DNA of 64,000 nucleotides, taken from positions 25,977 to 89,976 of the forward strand of contig DGWD01000010.1 in assembly GCA_002395155.1 (NCBI GenBank), in the 5' to 3' direction. The position numbers were made by a program, and so were the translations under genes. The stretch comes from Treponema sp. UBA4267 (lineage in GTDB: Bacteria > Spirochaetota > Spirochaetia > Treponematales > Treponemataceae). Under the pieces are notes generated by a model. The model saw nothing but the letters and a program-made list of their open reading frames with translations, had not been told where the DNA came from and searched no databases. Below, piece by piece: positions 17,170-25,596 of the stretch (position 1 is its first letter; every line of letters starts with the position of its first letter).

Positions 17170-17826
17170 TTACAAAATATTCGACAAAATAAAACTGCTT
17201 ATAAACATTAAAAGGCAGATGATAAACCAGATTTTCTGAGCTTTTTTTCTTTCAATAAGTAAGTCTATAAGATTTATAAAAGCTTCATATCCACTGACAA
17301 AAAGCACAACAAAATCAACTGAATGAAGAATATAATCAAAGTCATATACATTAGGTCCGACAGAAGCTAAAGACAAGCCGACAAAATATGAAATCATCCA
17401 GAGAATTCCAATAAGATAAAGAACACCTGTTTTGACTTTACCATCCCCTCTTCTTTTCACCATTGAAAAGTACCTTGAGAAATGTAAGATTACAAGAAGT
17501 ATAGCCAGAAGCCCTATTGGAATTTTTTTTCCTGCATTTTCATCTGTTATCGATGCAGGAGTTTCTTCACCCTCGGCCTGGTCTGAAGCAAGAACCTCAT
17601 TTAAAAGATTCTGAGTTTTTTCCACATATTCAACAGGAACTCTAACAGCATATTTATAGAGAATACTGTCCATCCCCAAAGCCATATTAGTTCCAAAAAT
17701 TGGATGACTGTTATTGTTAAAAATTATTTCATGGGAAATTGAATTTTCAGTCAGGCAGTTTTTTATAAAATCCAAATCGTCCAAATCATTCGTAAAGTAA
17801 ATATTTTCGGAATTAAGTTCAGACAT
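17170..17826 (-). CDS. DUF2007-like protein with four membrane segments
   Basis: A 218-residue protein. Residues ~1-85 (IYFTNDLDDLDFIKNCL.. YKYAVRVPVEYVEKTQNLL) resemble the small DUF2007 putative signal-transducing domain. Residues ~105-218 contain four hydrophobic segments. AAGGAGG precedes the ATG. An iteron covers the stop codon, and repeat R2 lies 35 bases upstream, so the gene is framed by the elements of the replication region. Function unknown. Confidence 0.7.
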   Translation of the reverse strand: MSELNSENIYFTNDLDDLDFIKNCLTENSISHEIIFNNNSHPIFGTNMALGMDSILYKYAVRVPVEYVEKTQNLLNEVLASDQAEGEETPASITDENAGKKIPIGLLAILLVILHFSRYFSMVKRRGDGKVKTGVLYLIGILWMISYFVGLSLASVGPNVYDFDYILHSVDFVVLFVSGYEAFINLIDLLIERKKAQKIWFIICLLMFISSFILSNIL

Positions 17827-17860
17827 CCAAAAAGCCTCCTTCTGTAACTTTTTTATTTAA

Positions 17861-17940
17861 AATACGTCGAGTCAAGGCACGCATACGCTTAAAGCCTTGA
17901 CTTCGCCGTTTTTAGGGTTTGTAATAAACCCTAAATAAAA
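17861..17940 (-). repeat. 80-bp repeat R2, copy 2
   Basis: Differs from 7594-7673 by a single base (GCATACG against GCGTACG), so it is either recently copied or under selection. It lies in the leader of the minus-strand membrane protein gene and abuts an iteron at 17939. Confidence 0.85.
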
Positions 17941-18350
17941 ACTGTTACAAAACGTAAAAAAAAAACAGTTACAATTTTTAACTTCAATCTACAAGAAAGA
18001 GGAAGTGAGGTCAAACAAAAAAAATCGAAAATTGGATAATTTAAAATACAAACTGTTACAAAAAAAAATCCATAAAATTGCTCTTCGGGGACTGTCCCCA
18101 CTTCCTTATTTTTTTTTATTTTGTGCCCTGCACAAGACTAAATTTTCATGCTCTCAATTTAAAAATCACACTGAAGTGCGCTTCATAAATTTTTGATTTT
18201 TCTTTCTTTTTTTCCGCTAAAAAATCAAAATTCTAAAAATTCAAAAAACGCCCAAAAACGGGCCTATTTTGCCCTCCCCGATAAATTATTCATTTTTTAT
18301 AAATGAACGCGTCTACGCGAAGATTTGAGCGTGTTTTTAAAAATTAAAGA

Positions 18351-18470
18351 ATTTCTCTAGTTTTCTAGAAATAAACTAGAATTAAAGTATATTTCTAGTA
18401 GTTTACTACTATTTTTCTACACTTTTTCTTCTTTTTCTCTTGATTTTTTCTACTTTTCTAGCGATAATAT
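18351..18470 (+). promoter_or_regulatory. parA promoter and CTAG-rich operator or centromere candidate
   Basis: Five CTAG sites (18357, 18365, 18376, 18395, 18458), several within TTTCTAG, and the palindrome TAGTAG-TTTA-CTACTA (18396-18411) lie in about 110 bases. TTGATT (18440-18445), 17 bases, GATAAT (18463-18468) is a fair promoter with one CTAG inside its spacer. Plasmid partition operons of this type have a repeat array upstream of parA that serves as centromere and operator for a ribbon-helix-helix partner. The role here is inferred from position. Confidence 0.5.
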
Positions 18471-18528
18471 AGATATAAAGAAAACTTCTACAAAGTTTCT
18501 ATATTTTATTTTTAGTGAGAAAACAAAG

Positions 18529-19287
18529 ATGAAAGTTATTGGACTTGGATTACAAAAGGGTGGAGTAGGAAAAACTTCGATTGCAGTTGCTCTTGCAGCT
18601 GAATTAGCAAAGACATCAAAAGTACTTCTGGTGGACGCAGATCCACAGGGAAATGCTTCTGGTGCCCTCTTAAAAGAAATTGGTTATGAACTGGCAGATG
18701 CACTGCTGAACAACTGTTCTGTAGATAAGCCTGTAACAAAAACAGAAATTCCTAACCTCTGGATTATGCCAACAAAACCAATCGAAAGCGAAGGCAAAGA
18801 AAAGAGTAAGCTTAGAATCTACAAGAAAAACGTTGCAACTGAAGAACCTTATGTAATGGACGATATTGCAAAAGAATTCACTGATCAGTTTGACTACATG
18901 ATTTTTGATACCAGTCCAGACTTTTCAACTTTTGAAGAAAATGTTTTCTTTGCTTGTGATGAAATTATTCCTGTTATGAAGTGTGATGCTTTCTCTACAG
19001 ATGGACTCACAATCTTCCTGGACAACTTAAATGATTTCCGTAAGCGTAGACGTTGCGAAAAGGCTGCAATTAAGACTGTTGTTATAAACGACCACAATGC
19101 CTCTTTCGCACTGGATACAAACATTAAGAATGCCATTATGAAGCAGTCTGGCTACAATAAAATCATAGTTCCACAGGATCAGTCTTTTAAGAAGTCTCAG
19201 GCCTATCAAAAGAGTATCCAGGAAATTGGAGCCAAAGAAAACACATTAAAAGCAATCGCTGATTTAGCAGCATCAGTTAGAGGTTAA
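18529..19287 (+). CDS. parA: ParA-family partition ATPase
   Basis: A 252-residue Walker-type ATPase starting MKVIGLGLQKGGVGKTSIAVA with the deviant Walker A KGGVGKTS, then VDADPQGNAS and MIFDTSPDFSTFEENVFFACD (Walker B region). The short form without an N-terminal HTH is typical of type Ib plasmid partition, where a small RHH protein is the partner. The next gene begins two bases after the stop. It should position replicon copies on the nucleoid. MinD or Soj are alternatives, but the iterons and the nearby RepA gene favour a plasmid-type role. Confidence 0.9.
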   Translation: MKVIGLGLQKGGVGKTSIAVALAAELAKTSKVLLVDADPQGNASGALLKEIGYELADALLNNCSVDKPVTKTEIPNLWIMPTKPIESEGKEKSKLRIYKKNVATEEPYVMDDIAKEFTDQFDYMIFDTSPDFSTFEENVFFACDEIIPVMKCDAFSTDGLTIFLDNLNDFRKRRRCEKAAIKTVVINDHNASFALDTNIKNAIMKQSGYNKIIVPQDQSFKKSQAYQKSIQEIGAKENTLKAIADLAASVRG

Positions 19288-19289
19288 TT

Positions 19290-19682
19290 ATGATTCCAGC
19301 AAACAAGAAAGTATCTTTTACAGAAGTTCCAGCAGGTCTTACAAATCAGCTCTCTCAAACATTTGCTACAAATGATGAAGGGGCAAAAGAAACTCCAGTT
19401 GAAACAAAAGTTCAAGCGAAACCTGTTGTTGAAGAAAAAAGTACAGAAATAAAAACTGTTACAAAAGTAGCAGAAACAAAAAACAGCACAAAAAAGAATG
19501 ACCGACCAGGTCAGATTAACATCTGCCTTCCACCAGAAATTAAAACTGAATGGAAGTTGCTTTTTACAAAAAATAATGTAAATATAACCCAGGGAATTAT
19601 ATTTGCTGTAGAACACCTTAAGAACGAAATTGAAAAGGGGGAGGCGATTCTTACAGTTGGCGGTGTAATTTCCAAAAAATAG
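19290..19682 (+). CDS. Small partition partner, ribbon-helix-helix-like
   Basis: A 130-residue protein. The N-terminal half is charged and low in complexity. The C-terminal ~60 residues (GQINICLPPEIKTEWKLLF.. NITQGIIFAVEHLKNEI) read as one strand and two helices, which suits an RHH DNA-binding domain such as those that partner type Ib ParA. An exact iteron (19453-19465) lies inside the coding sequence and encodes part of KTVTKV. Spacing to parA is two bases, so they form an operon. It is not a classical HTH ParB. Confidence 0.6.
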   Translation: MIPANKKVSFTEVPAGLTNQLSQTFATNDEGAKETPVETKVQAKPVVEEKSTEIKTVTKVAETKNSTKKNDRPGQINICLPPEIKTEWKLLFTKNNVNITQGIIFAVEHLKNEIEKGEAILTVGGVISKK

Positions 19683-20321
19683 CTTTTCTTCTATATTAAA
19701 GTCACAGTTTGTATTAAAACTTCCACAATGACCTGTTGAAAAGCTAAAAAAATGTAACAAAGTCTATTTTAAATATATAAAGGATGTAATTTCTTGTAAT
19801 ACATAGAATTATATCCTTTATTAATTTTAAAATGTAACAAAATTTATTGCATACTGTCACAGTTTTTATTCTTTCTTCTATAATATACAATTAGTTAACA
19901 ATTAGATTTATTAACAAGTAGTAACAAAGTGGGTAATGTTCATAGTTTAATAAAATTTGTTACATCATTTCTTTCCTTTATCTATTAACTTAAATTTTTA
20001 TTTTTCTTATAAAATGTATGAATTTTGTTTAAAAATTTAGCATCTGAGTGACAGAATTCTAAAATTTTAATATAAACTGTTACAAAAAATTTAAAAAGTA
20101 GACATTTAAAATAAAAACTGTGACAAATTCTGTTTAAAAATTCATACACCCATCATTAATTTAAAATAAAAACTGTTACAATTTATCGCCCTTACTTTTA
20201 ATACAAACTGTTACAAAATAAATCTCTCCTGAAAATATTTAAAATATAAACTGTGACAAAAATTCAAACATTGCACGAATTAAACTAATGTGTTATTTTT
20301 ATAGTGGGTAGGAAAATTTTC
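19683..20321. other. Putative replication origin, AT-rich with five clustered iterons
   Basis: About 640 bases without a gene, strongly AT-rich. Five plus-strand iterons start at 20074, 20115, 20170, 20205 and 20248 (spacing 35-55 bases) and end about 60 bases before the initiator gene. An inverted repeat ATAAAGGAT..ATCCTTTAT lies at about 19776-19823. Reverse-orientation iteron relatives are at about 19700 and 19855. No clear TTATCCACA DnaA box was seen. Confidence 0.65.
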
Positions 20322-21293
20322 ATGGGAAAAAGTCAGCAATTACAAAAATTACAGTCTTCTCTTTTTGATGAAGAAAATACAGATTTAGTTCAAAAAAGAA
20401 GTTTTATTCCTTCTGTATTTATTAGTGCCGCTCTACCTCTTCGAGATACAAAACGTAACGTCTTTATCAGAAAATACAACAACATTACCATGAAACTTTC
20501 AGGTGCCGAAAAAGTTCCTTTTGGAAAAAACGGCCGTCTCCTTTTATCAATTTTTACAACCCATGCAGTTCAAAGCAAACACCTTGAAGAATCAGAAGAT
20601 ATTATCTTAAGATATAATTCCTTACAGGAACTTTTGGATGAAATGCAGCTTCCTCGCCAGCGTGGAAAAGAAGTTATGGAACAGCTTGAATGTTTCAAAG
20701 AATGTTCATTTATTTACGAAGAAACAAAATCTACAAGAATAAAAATTCCTTCACTTTTTGATGATGATCCACTTGTTCCAGATGATGATGGAAAAGTTAA
20801 AGCCGAAAAAATTTCGACAGGACTTATTCCATTTTTTGAGGCCATGCAGTATGTAAGAATTACTGATAAAGCAGAAAATCAAAGAAACATGGCATTTGAA
20901 ATTAAGCTTTCATCTCCATTTAGAAAACTTTCTCAACAGCATTCGGTACCAATTAATTATACAGTTTATAAAAATATTACATCTGCATTAGGAAAAGATT
21001 TGTATGCATGGTTCTGCTACCGAAATAATTACATTGGTTCAGAACCTCTGTTTGTTCCTCGTCATTCTTTGGTTGAACAATTTATGCCAGTGCAAAATAC
21101 AAATAATCCTCAGGCACAGGAATCTGTAAACTTTAATCACATAAAAGAGCAGGTAGAAATTATTAAGGAAAAATACTATCCAGGTCTTAAAGTTTCATTC
21201 TTAAAAGACGGTTCTGGAATGGAGCTTAGAAAATCTCCTGCAGTTATGCTTCCTGATGATCCTCGCTATGTACTTGTTTCAAGCGATAACTAA
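20322..21293 (+). CDS. RepA-type plasmid replication initiator
   Basis: A 323-residue protein. The block VPFGKNGRLLLSIFTTHAV followed by SLQELLDEMQLPRQRGKEVMEQL is the characteristic core of the plasmid RepA family (PF04796 type: PYG-x-x-x-RLLL-x-x-x-T-x-A-V). A later KDLYAWFCYRNNY belongs to the second winged-helix region. It should bind the iterons and open the origin. The start at 20322 is chosen because AGGA precedes it; an in-frame GTG at 20304 has no such site. It sits among housekeeping genes, so this is an integrated plasmid or the origin of a large secondary replicon. Confidence 0.75.
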   Translation: MGKSQQLQKLQSSLFDEENTDLVQKRSFIPSVFISAALPLRDTKRNVFIRKYNNITMKLSGAEKVPFGKNGRLLLSIFTTHAVQSKHLEESEDIILRYNSLQELLDEMQLPRQRGKEVMEQLECFKECSFIYEETKSTRIKIPSLFDDDPLVPDDDGKVKAEKISTGLIPFFEAMQYVRITDKAENQRNMAFEIKLSSPFRKLSQQHSVPINYTVYKNITSALGKDLYAWFCYRNNYIGSEPLFVPRHSLVEQFMPVQNTNNPQAQESVNFNHIKEQVEIIKEKYYPGLKVSFLKDGSGMELRKSPAVMLPDDPRYVLVSSDN

Positions 21294-21378
21294 GTGATTT
21301 TTCAAATAGCAGGTTAAATATAAACTGTTACAAAAATTTGGGCAAAACTTCATCAAAAAGTCTGATAAAGACACCTTA

Positions 21379-21993
21379 TTATTTGAGATTCAATAAATTA
21401 TTCAGTTTGCTTGTAACTTCATCATAATTTGTAAAGATGATTCCATTTATGCCTTGCTTCTGGGCGGCTTCTACATTTTCTGGCCGGTCATCAATAAAAA
21501 CACATTCCTCTGCGTTTAAATTGTACTTTGCCAGAATAGCCTGATAAATTTCTGCATTTGGTTTTATAATTTTTTCTTTTCCAGATACAAGCTGGCCGTC
21601 AACAAAAGGTGCAAAGGTAAAGGTGTGTTCAAAATGGTAGTCAAACATCCAGTCTGGATAATTTGTTAAGAGGTAAACTTTGTATCCGCGTTCTTTTAAA
21701 GACTTTACCCAATCTGCAGAATAGTCAAAAGAAGTAACGGTCTTCATTATTTCCTCATGGAAAAAGCGGTCAGCATCGACTTGGTATGATGGAGAAAGTC
21801 CTTCCTTCATCTGTTCCATAACTTTTTCCCTGTTAATAACGCCTCGGTCAAATTCAGTCCAAAGGGGACTCAAAGAAGTGTGTCTGGCAATTTCCATAAC
21901 TTCATCTTCCGGCAATCCCATTTCTCGTAAAGTTTTAATAGGATTAAAAGCTACCAGTACACCGCCAATATCAAAAATAATGTTCTTAATCAT
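21379..21993 (-). CDS. HAD-superfamily hydrolase
   Basis: A 204-residue class IA HAD phosphatase. Motif I is FDIGGVLVAF (second Asp replaced by Gly, as in many YihX-like enzymes), motif II is LLTNYPDW, motif III is the Lys in KEKIIKPN, and motif IV is FIDDRPENVEAA. The helical cap follows motif I. It resembles sugar-phosphate phosphatases such as YihX. Iterons flank it on both sides (21322 and 22084) although it faces the other way. Confidence 0.85.
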   Translation of the reverse strand: MIKNIIFDIGGVLVAFNPIKTLREMGLPEDEVMEIARHTSLSPLWTEFDRGVINREKVMEQMKEGLSPSYQVDADRFFHEEIMKTVTSFDYSADWVKSLKERGYKVYLLTNYPDWMFDYHFEHTFTFAPFVDGQLVSGKEKIIKPNAEIYQAILAKYNLNAEECVFIDDRPENVEAAQKQGINGIIFTNYDEVTSKLNNLLNLK

Positions 21994-22163
21994 AATTGAG
22001 CTCCCTTAAATTGATGTGGAAATCCTAGTGGAAAGAAGGGGCCTTGTTCAAGCCGAATTTATGCGAAACTTTTTGTTAAATAAAAACTGTTACAAAAGTT
22101 GTAAAAAAAAATAATAGCGTTATTTAAAAAACATGTTATACTTTTTTATATAGCAAAGTTTTT

Positions 22164-24380
22164 ATGAGTACCACACAAGATATCGAGAGGGGATCGGAAT
22201 CATTAAAACAATTGCGTCGTGCTTTGTTTTATGAATCTCAGTTTAGAAATGCGATTCTTTCCGATGCCGTTTCTTTTTATGATGCAAACATTACAAAAGA
22301 CTCTATAGAGAATGAATTTTTCTTCCGCGATGAAGAAAATGACTTTATTTCTATCCCAGATTTTATTGGTTTTTCAACACCATGCAAGTTTTCTGATTTT
22401 ATAGAACGCTGGTGTTATGCCATGATTCCCGATATGTCACAAAAAGCATTACGTGATATGCCAAACCTTCGGCAAACTCTTTTAAAGGTTTTTGAGGAAG
22501 GAAAAAGGGAATATGTTTTAAATTACTGGGGGGAATCGGTAAGCGGTAAAAAAGTTTATTTTAATCATCGATTCCTTCTTACCAAAAATGAACTTGATGA
22601 AGTTTGTGCCCTTTCAATTATCAAGGACTATACACAAATTCATGCCATAGATGATGAATATATGCAGTCGGAACTGGAGCTTTTTGCTTACAGGGATCCA
22701 ATTACACAAGGCTATAACTACATAAAATTTAAGGAAAAACTTAAGGAAGATGGACAGCCTGGTTCTATTATCTGTCTTGATATACATTCCTTTAAAATTA
22801 TAAATTCAATCTGCGGTGTTACTAAGGGTGATGAAGTAATCAAATATATTTGGGATTCTTTACTAATTACTCTTGATATGGATAAGGGCGATTTGGCGGC
22901 TCATATAAATGCAGACCACTTTATCATTTTCCTTCCTACTACCGACAAGGACGTAATTGTTCATAAGCTAAAGAATATTTCTCTTAGTTTGATTGTAATT
23001 TCTGTTGATTTGGATATTCCTCAATTGCAGCCTTATTTTGGAGTTTCAAGATGGGCCGCTGGCAAAAAAATTGAAATGGCCTACAGCGAAGCTATTACAG
23101 CAAAACATAATGCCAAACAGCAGCAGAATGTTGATTATGCCTTTTTTGATGAAGAAGATACAAATCGTTTAATTCGCGAAAAAGAAATGCTTGATTCCTT
23201 TGAAGAGGCTTTAGCCCGCAAGGAATTTAAAGTTTGGTTTCAGCCAAAATTTACACCAAAAACTAAAAAACTTGTTGGGGCCGAAGCCTTGGTTCGTTGG
23301 GTAAAGCCTGACGGTACTATGATTAGTCCTGGAGAGTTTATTCCTCTGTTTGAAAGAAATAATATTATTCGTAAACTTGATGAATATATTTTCAGGAACG
23401 TATGTTATTACCAGAAAAAGTGGGCTGAAAGCGGAAAAACAATTGTTCCTGTTTCGGTAAATCTTTCGCGTGCCAGCCTTTATTATAAGGGTGTTACCGA
23501 GGAATATAAAAGAATTACAGAAATTATTGGGGTAGATTCAAGAATGCTTCCAATCGAAATCACAGAATCTGCTGCAATAACCAACGATGCTGTTAAAAAG
23601 ATTATTGATGACTTCCACCGTCTGGGCTTTTCTTTACAGATGGATGATTTTGGATCGGGATATTCTTCTCTTGCATCTCTTAATCTTTTGCATTTTGATA
23701 CACTTAAACTTGATAAGAGCCTTATTGATTTTATTGGTGAGTTTGGCGGAAATCGTCTTATTGAGCATACAATTTCTCTTGCTAAGGAATTGGGAATTAA
23801 TATTACTGCAGAAGGTGTAGAAACCGAAACTCAGGTTAAATTCCTTAAAAATATTGGTTGTGACAATATTCAGGGATTTTTCTACTCAAAACCGGTTCCA
23901 TCGGAAGATTTTGAAAAGGTTCTGGACTCTTCTGTTGTAAACGAAAATTTAAAAACACGTAATGATTTTGTAGAAGAGCATATTTATACCTTTAATCAAA
24001 ATTATTACAAACCAGCTCTTTATACATTCGTAGTTAATCTTACAAAAGATTTGATTATGAATCATACCGAACAGGAAAACTGGAAGGATGAAACTAATAT
24101 TCTGACAAAATCATACAGTCAGGCAGTTAGTCAGGTTACAGAAAGGTTTATTTCTAAAAAATCTGTTTCGGCTTTCAAAAAGTTTATGGACCGCGATAAT
24201 ATTTTGAAGTCCTTTTCTGGAACCCAGGAAACAAAAATTCTTGAATTCCAGAGATTCTTCGATGGCAGAGATGTTGATATGAGAATTGTGAGCCATTTAT
24301 TCAAGGTTCCAAATTCAGATCATGTCTGGCTTTATGTAAAAGTTTTTTGTACCGAACCATTAAAACTTATAAAGAATTAA
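22164..24380 (+). CDS. Cyclic di-GMP phosphodiesterase with degenerate GGDEF and intact EAL
   Basis: A 738-residue protein. Residues ~1-165 are a sensor-like region, ~170-310 a GGDEF fold whose active loop reads HINADHF in place of GGDEF, so it is inactive as a cyclase. Residues ~335-590 are an EAL domain with EALVRW, VNLS, EITES, MDDFGSGYSS, LKLDKS, AEGVET and GFFYSKP, so all metal and loop-6 residues are present. An uncharacterised C-terminal domain (~600-738) follows. No membrane segment. It should hydrolyse c-di-GMP in the cytoplasm, with the GGDEF half as a GTP sensor. Confidence 0.92.
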   Translation: MSTTQDIERGSESLKQLRRALFYESQFRNAILSDAVSFYDANITKDSIENEFFFRDEENDFISIPDFIGFSTPCKFSDFIERWCYAMIPDMSQKALRDMPNLRQTLLKVFEEGKREYVLNYWGESVSGKKVYFNHRFLLTKNELDEVCALSIIKDYTQIHAIDDEYMQSELELFAYRDPITQGYNYIKFKEKLKEDGQPGSIICLDIHSFKIINSICGVTKGDEVIKYIWDSLLITLDMDKGDLAAHINADHFIIFLPTTDKDVIVHKLKNISLSLIVISVDLDIPQLQPYFGVSRWAAGKKIEMAYSEAITAKHNAKQQQNVDYAFFDEEDTNRLIREKEMLDSFEEALARKEFKVWFQPKFTPKTKKLVGAEALVRWVKPDGTMISPGEFIPLFERNNIIRKLDEYIFRNVCYYQKKWAESGKTIVPVSVNLSRASLYYKGVTEEYKRITEIIGVDSRMLPIEITESAAITNDAVKKIIDDFHRLGFSLQMDDFGSGYSSLASLNLLHFDTLKLDKSLIDFIGEFGGNRLIEHTISLAKELGINITAEGVETETQVKFLKNIGCDNIQGFFYSKPVPSEDFEKVLDSSVVNENLKTRNDFVEEHIYTFNQNYYKPALYTFVVNLTKDLIMNHTEQENWKDETNILTKSYSQAVSQVTERFISKKSVSAFKKFMDRDNILKSFSGTQETKILEFQRFFDGRDVDMRIVSHLFKVPNSDHVWLYVKVFCTEPLKLIKN

Positions 24381-24502
24381 GTTTTCTTAAAAATCAAAAA
24401 GTCAATCTTCCTCTTTTTAGAAAAAGTCTTTTTCAAGTTTGCAGGCCTTCATCAAATCTTTCAAAGATTGCAAGACAAATCGTATTTTAGTAAGATGTCG
24501 CA

Positions 24503-25444
24503 ATGATAAAGCTTATAAACAATGTTTATTATATACCCGGATTTACAAACGTTGGAGTTATTAATGCTCATGTGGATAATGTAAATCATTTATATATTAT
24601 AGATTCAGGCCGAGACCCGGAGGACGGAGATCTGCTATGGGCCGAATTTGAAAAAGAGTTTCCTGAAAACCAGGGCGGATTTGTTATAGAGGCTATAGTG
24701 AATACTCATGGGCATGGAGACCACGTGGGCCTTAATCACTATATTCAAAAAAAGACAAATGCCAGAATTTATATTTCCAGGGTTGAAAGTTCAATTATTA
24801 ATAATCCGAGACAAAATGTAGAAAGAATTTGGGGGGCCGATTGTATTCACCAGTTGAGCAAATGGTACACCCTAAAAGAACTTTTTACTGTTACGGACAT
24901 AATTTCGGCTGGTGGAGAAATTTATTTGGACGATGGAACAATGCTTTCTTTTGTAGATTTGGAAGGCCATTCTCCGGAACAACTAGGCATCCTTTATCAT
25001 GGAAAAAACGGCGAGAAAATCCTTTTTGCGGGCGATGCCTATTTGGGAATTGATGAACTGGAAAAGGCAAAAATCTCTTATCAGGAATCTCCGCTGACTG
25101 CCCTGGAAACCATGAAAACTCTTATGACTGTTGAGGCCGATTTGTTTGTTCAGTCTCATGGGCAAATTGAAAAAAATGAGGAAGCTGCAAAATCTGTTAT
25201 TTCCAAAAATATAGAGGCACTTACAAATCTGGTAGATTATGTAAAACTTCTGCTTCAAAAGAAAAAACGGACGATTGGAGAAATTGTTTCCAAGACCTTT
25301 ATCCATTTTAGAATTGCTTCAAAGCCTGTCAGTTACTGTTTGATTTATTCAACAATAAAAAGTCTTCTTTCAGAACTGTACGAAGCTGGTCAAATTTCTT
25401 TTGTCATTAAAAAAGGTCGTTTTTACTGGGAAAAAGTAAAATAA
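24503..25444 (+). CDS. Metallo-beta-lactamase-fold hydrolase
   Basis: A 313-residue protein. The zinc motif THGHGDHVG (residues ~73-81), GHSPEQLG for the third His and FAGDAYLG for the bridging Asp are all present, so the dinuclear centre is complete. The N-terminal strand pair carries DSGRDPEDG. A C-terminal helical extension (~215-313) with a winged-helix look resembles the tail of MBL proteins of the glyoxalase II/LACTB2 group. Cytoplasmic, no signal. The substrate is unknown. Confidence 0.85.
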   Translation: MIKLINNVYYIPGFTNVGVINAHVDNVNHLYIIDSGRDPEDGDLLWAEFEKEFPENQGGFVIEAIVNTHGHGDHVGLNHYIQKKTNARIYISRVESSIINNPRQNVERIWGADCIHQLSKWYTLKELFTVTDIISAGGEIYLDDGTMLSFVDLEGHSPEQLGILYHGKNGEKILFAGDAYLGIDELEKAKISYQESPLTALETMKTLMTVEADLFVQSHGQIEKNEEAAKSVISKNIEALTNLVDYVKLLLQKKKRTIGEIVSKTFIHFRIASKPVSYCLIYSTIKSLLSELYEAGQISFVIKKGRFYWEKVK

Positions 25445-25458
25445 ATTATTATTTTTAA

Positions 25459-25551
25459 ATAGATGAACATACTGTAATTCGTTTTGCAACCAGTTGGGCC
25501 ACAAGACAGGATGATGTAGAGGCTCTTTTGCAAATTATTAAGGAATTGTAG
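25459..25551 (+). pseudogene. C-terminal remnant of a threonine aldolase
   Basis: Read from 25462 the frame gives DEHTVIRFATSWATRQDDVE and continues ..ALLQIIKEL to a stop at 25549. The IRFATSWAT-x-x-x-DV block is the closing motif of low-specificity L-threonine aldolases. A stop codon at 25456 lies directly upstream and no other part of the gene is present. It is a 30-codon scar of a deleted gene. Confidence 0.6.
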
Positions 25552-25596
25552 AATAGCAATATTAGAATAGCAACTGAAAACTTTTTTGGAGATTTT

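Larger units (their letters stand above)
17827..18528. other. 700-bp non-coding region: repeat R2, iterons and candidate centromere
   Basis: From left to right: repeat R2 copy 2 (17861-17940), iterons at 17939, 17963 (variant) and 18050, an AT-rich stretch with GCCC-AAAAAC-GGGC-type short dyads near 18250, then the parA control region. A 63-codon reading frame at 18005-18196 has no ribosome-binding site or family resemblance and is not called. Confidence 0.8.
17161..22098 (+). repeat. Family of iterons AAACTGTKACAAA around the rep/par genes
   Basis: Copies all lie in the plus direction. Near-exact 13-mers start at 17164, 17939, 18050, 19453 (inside the gene after parA), 20074, 20115, 20170, 20205, 20248, 21322 and 22084, usually preceded by TAAAATAYA or ATAA. 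Variants lie at 17963, and reverse-orientation relatives near 19698 and 19855. Five copies cluster within 190 bp directly upstream of the RepA-type gene. Iterons of this sort bind the initiator and set copy number on theta plasmids. Confidence 0.9.

Noticed and set aside
18005..18196. A 63-codon open frame in the replication region
   Set aside because: No ribosome-binding site, low-complexity Lys/Phe composition, and it overlaps an iteron; more likely chance in AT-rich DNA.
17161..22098. CRISPR array suggested by many repeats
   Set aside because: Repeat units are 13 bp, unevenly spaced from tens to over a thousand bases, lie inside and outside genes, and no cas genes are present; they fit iterons.
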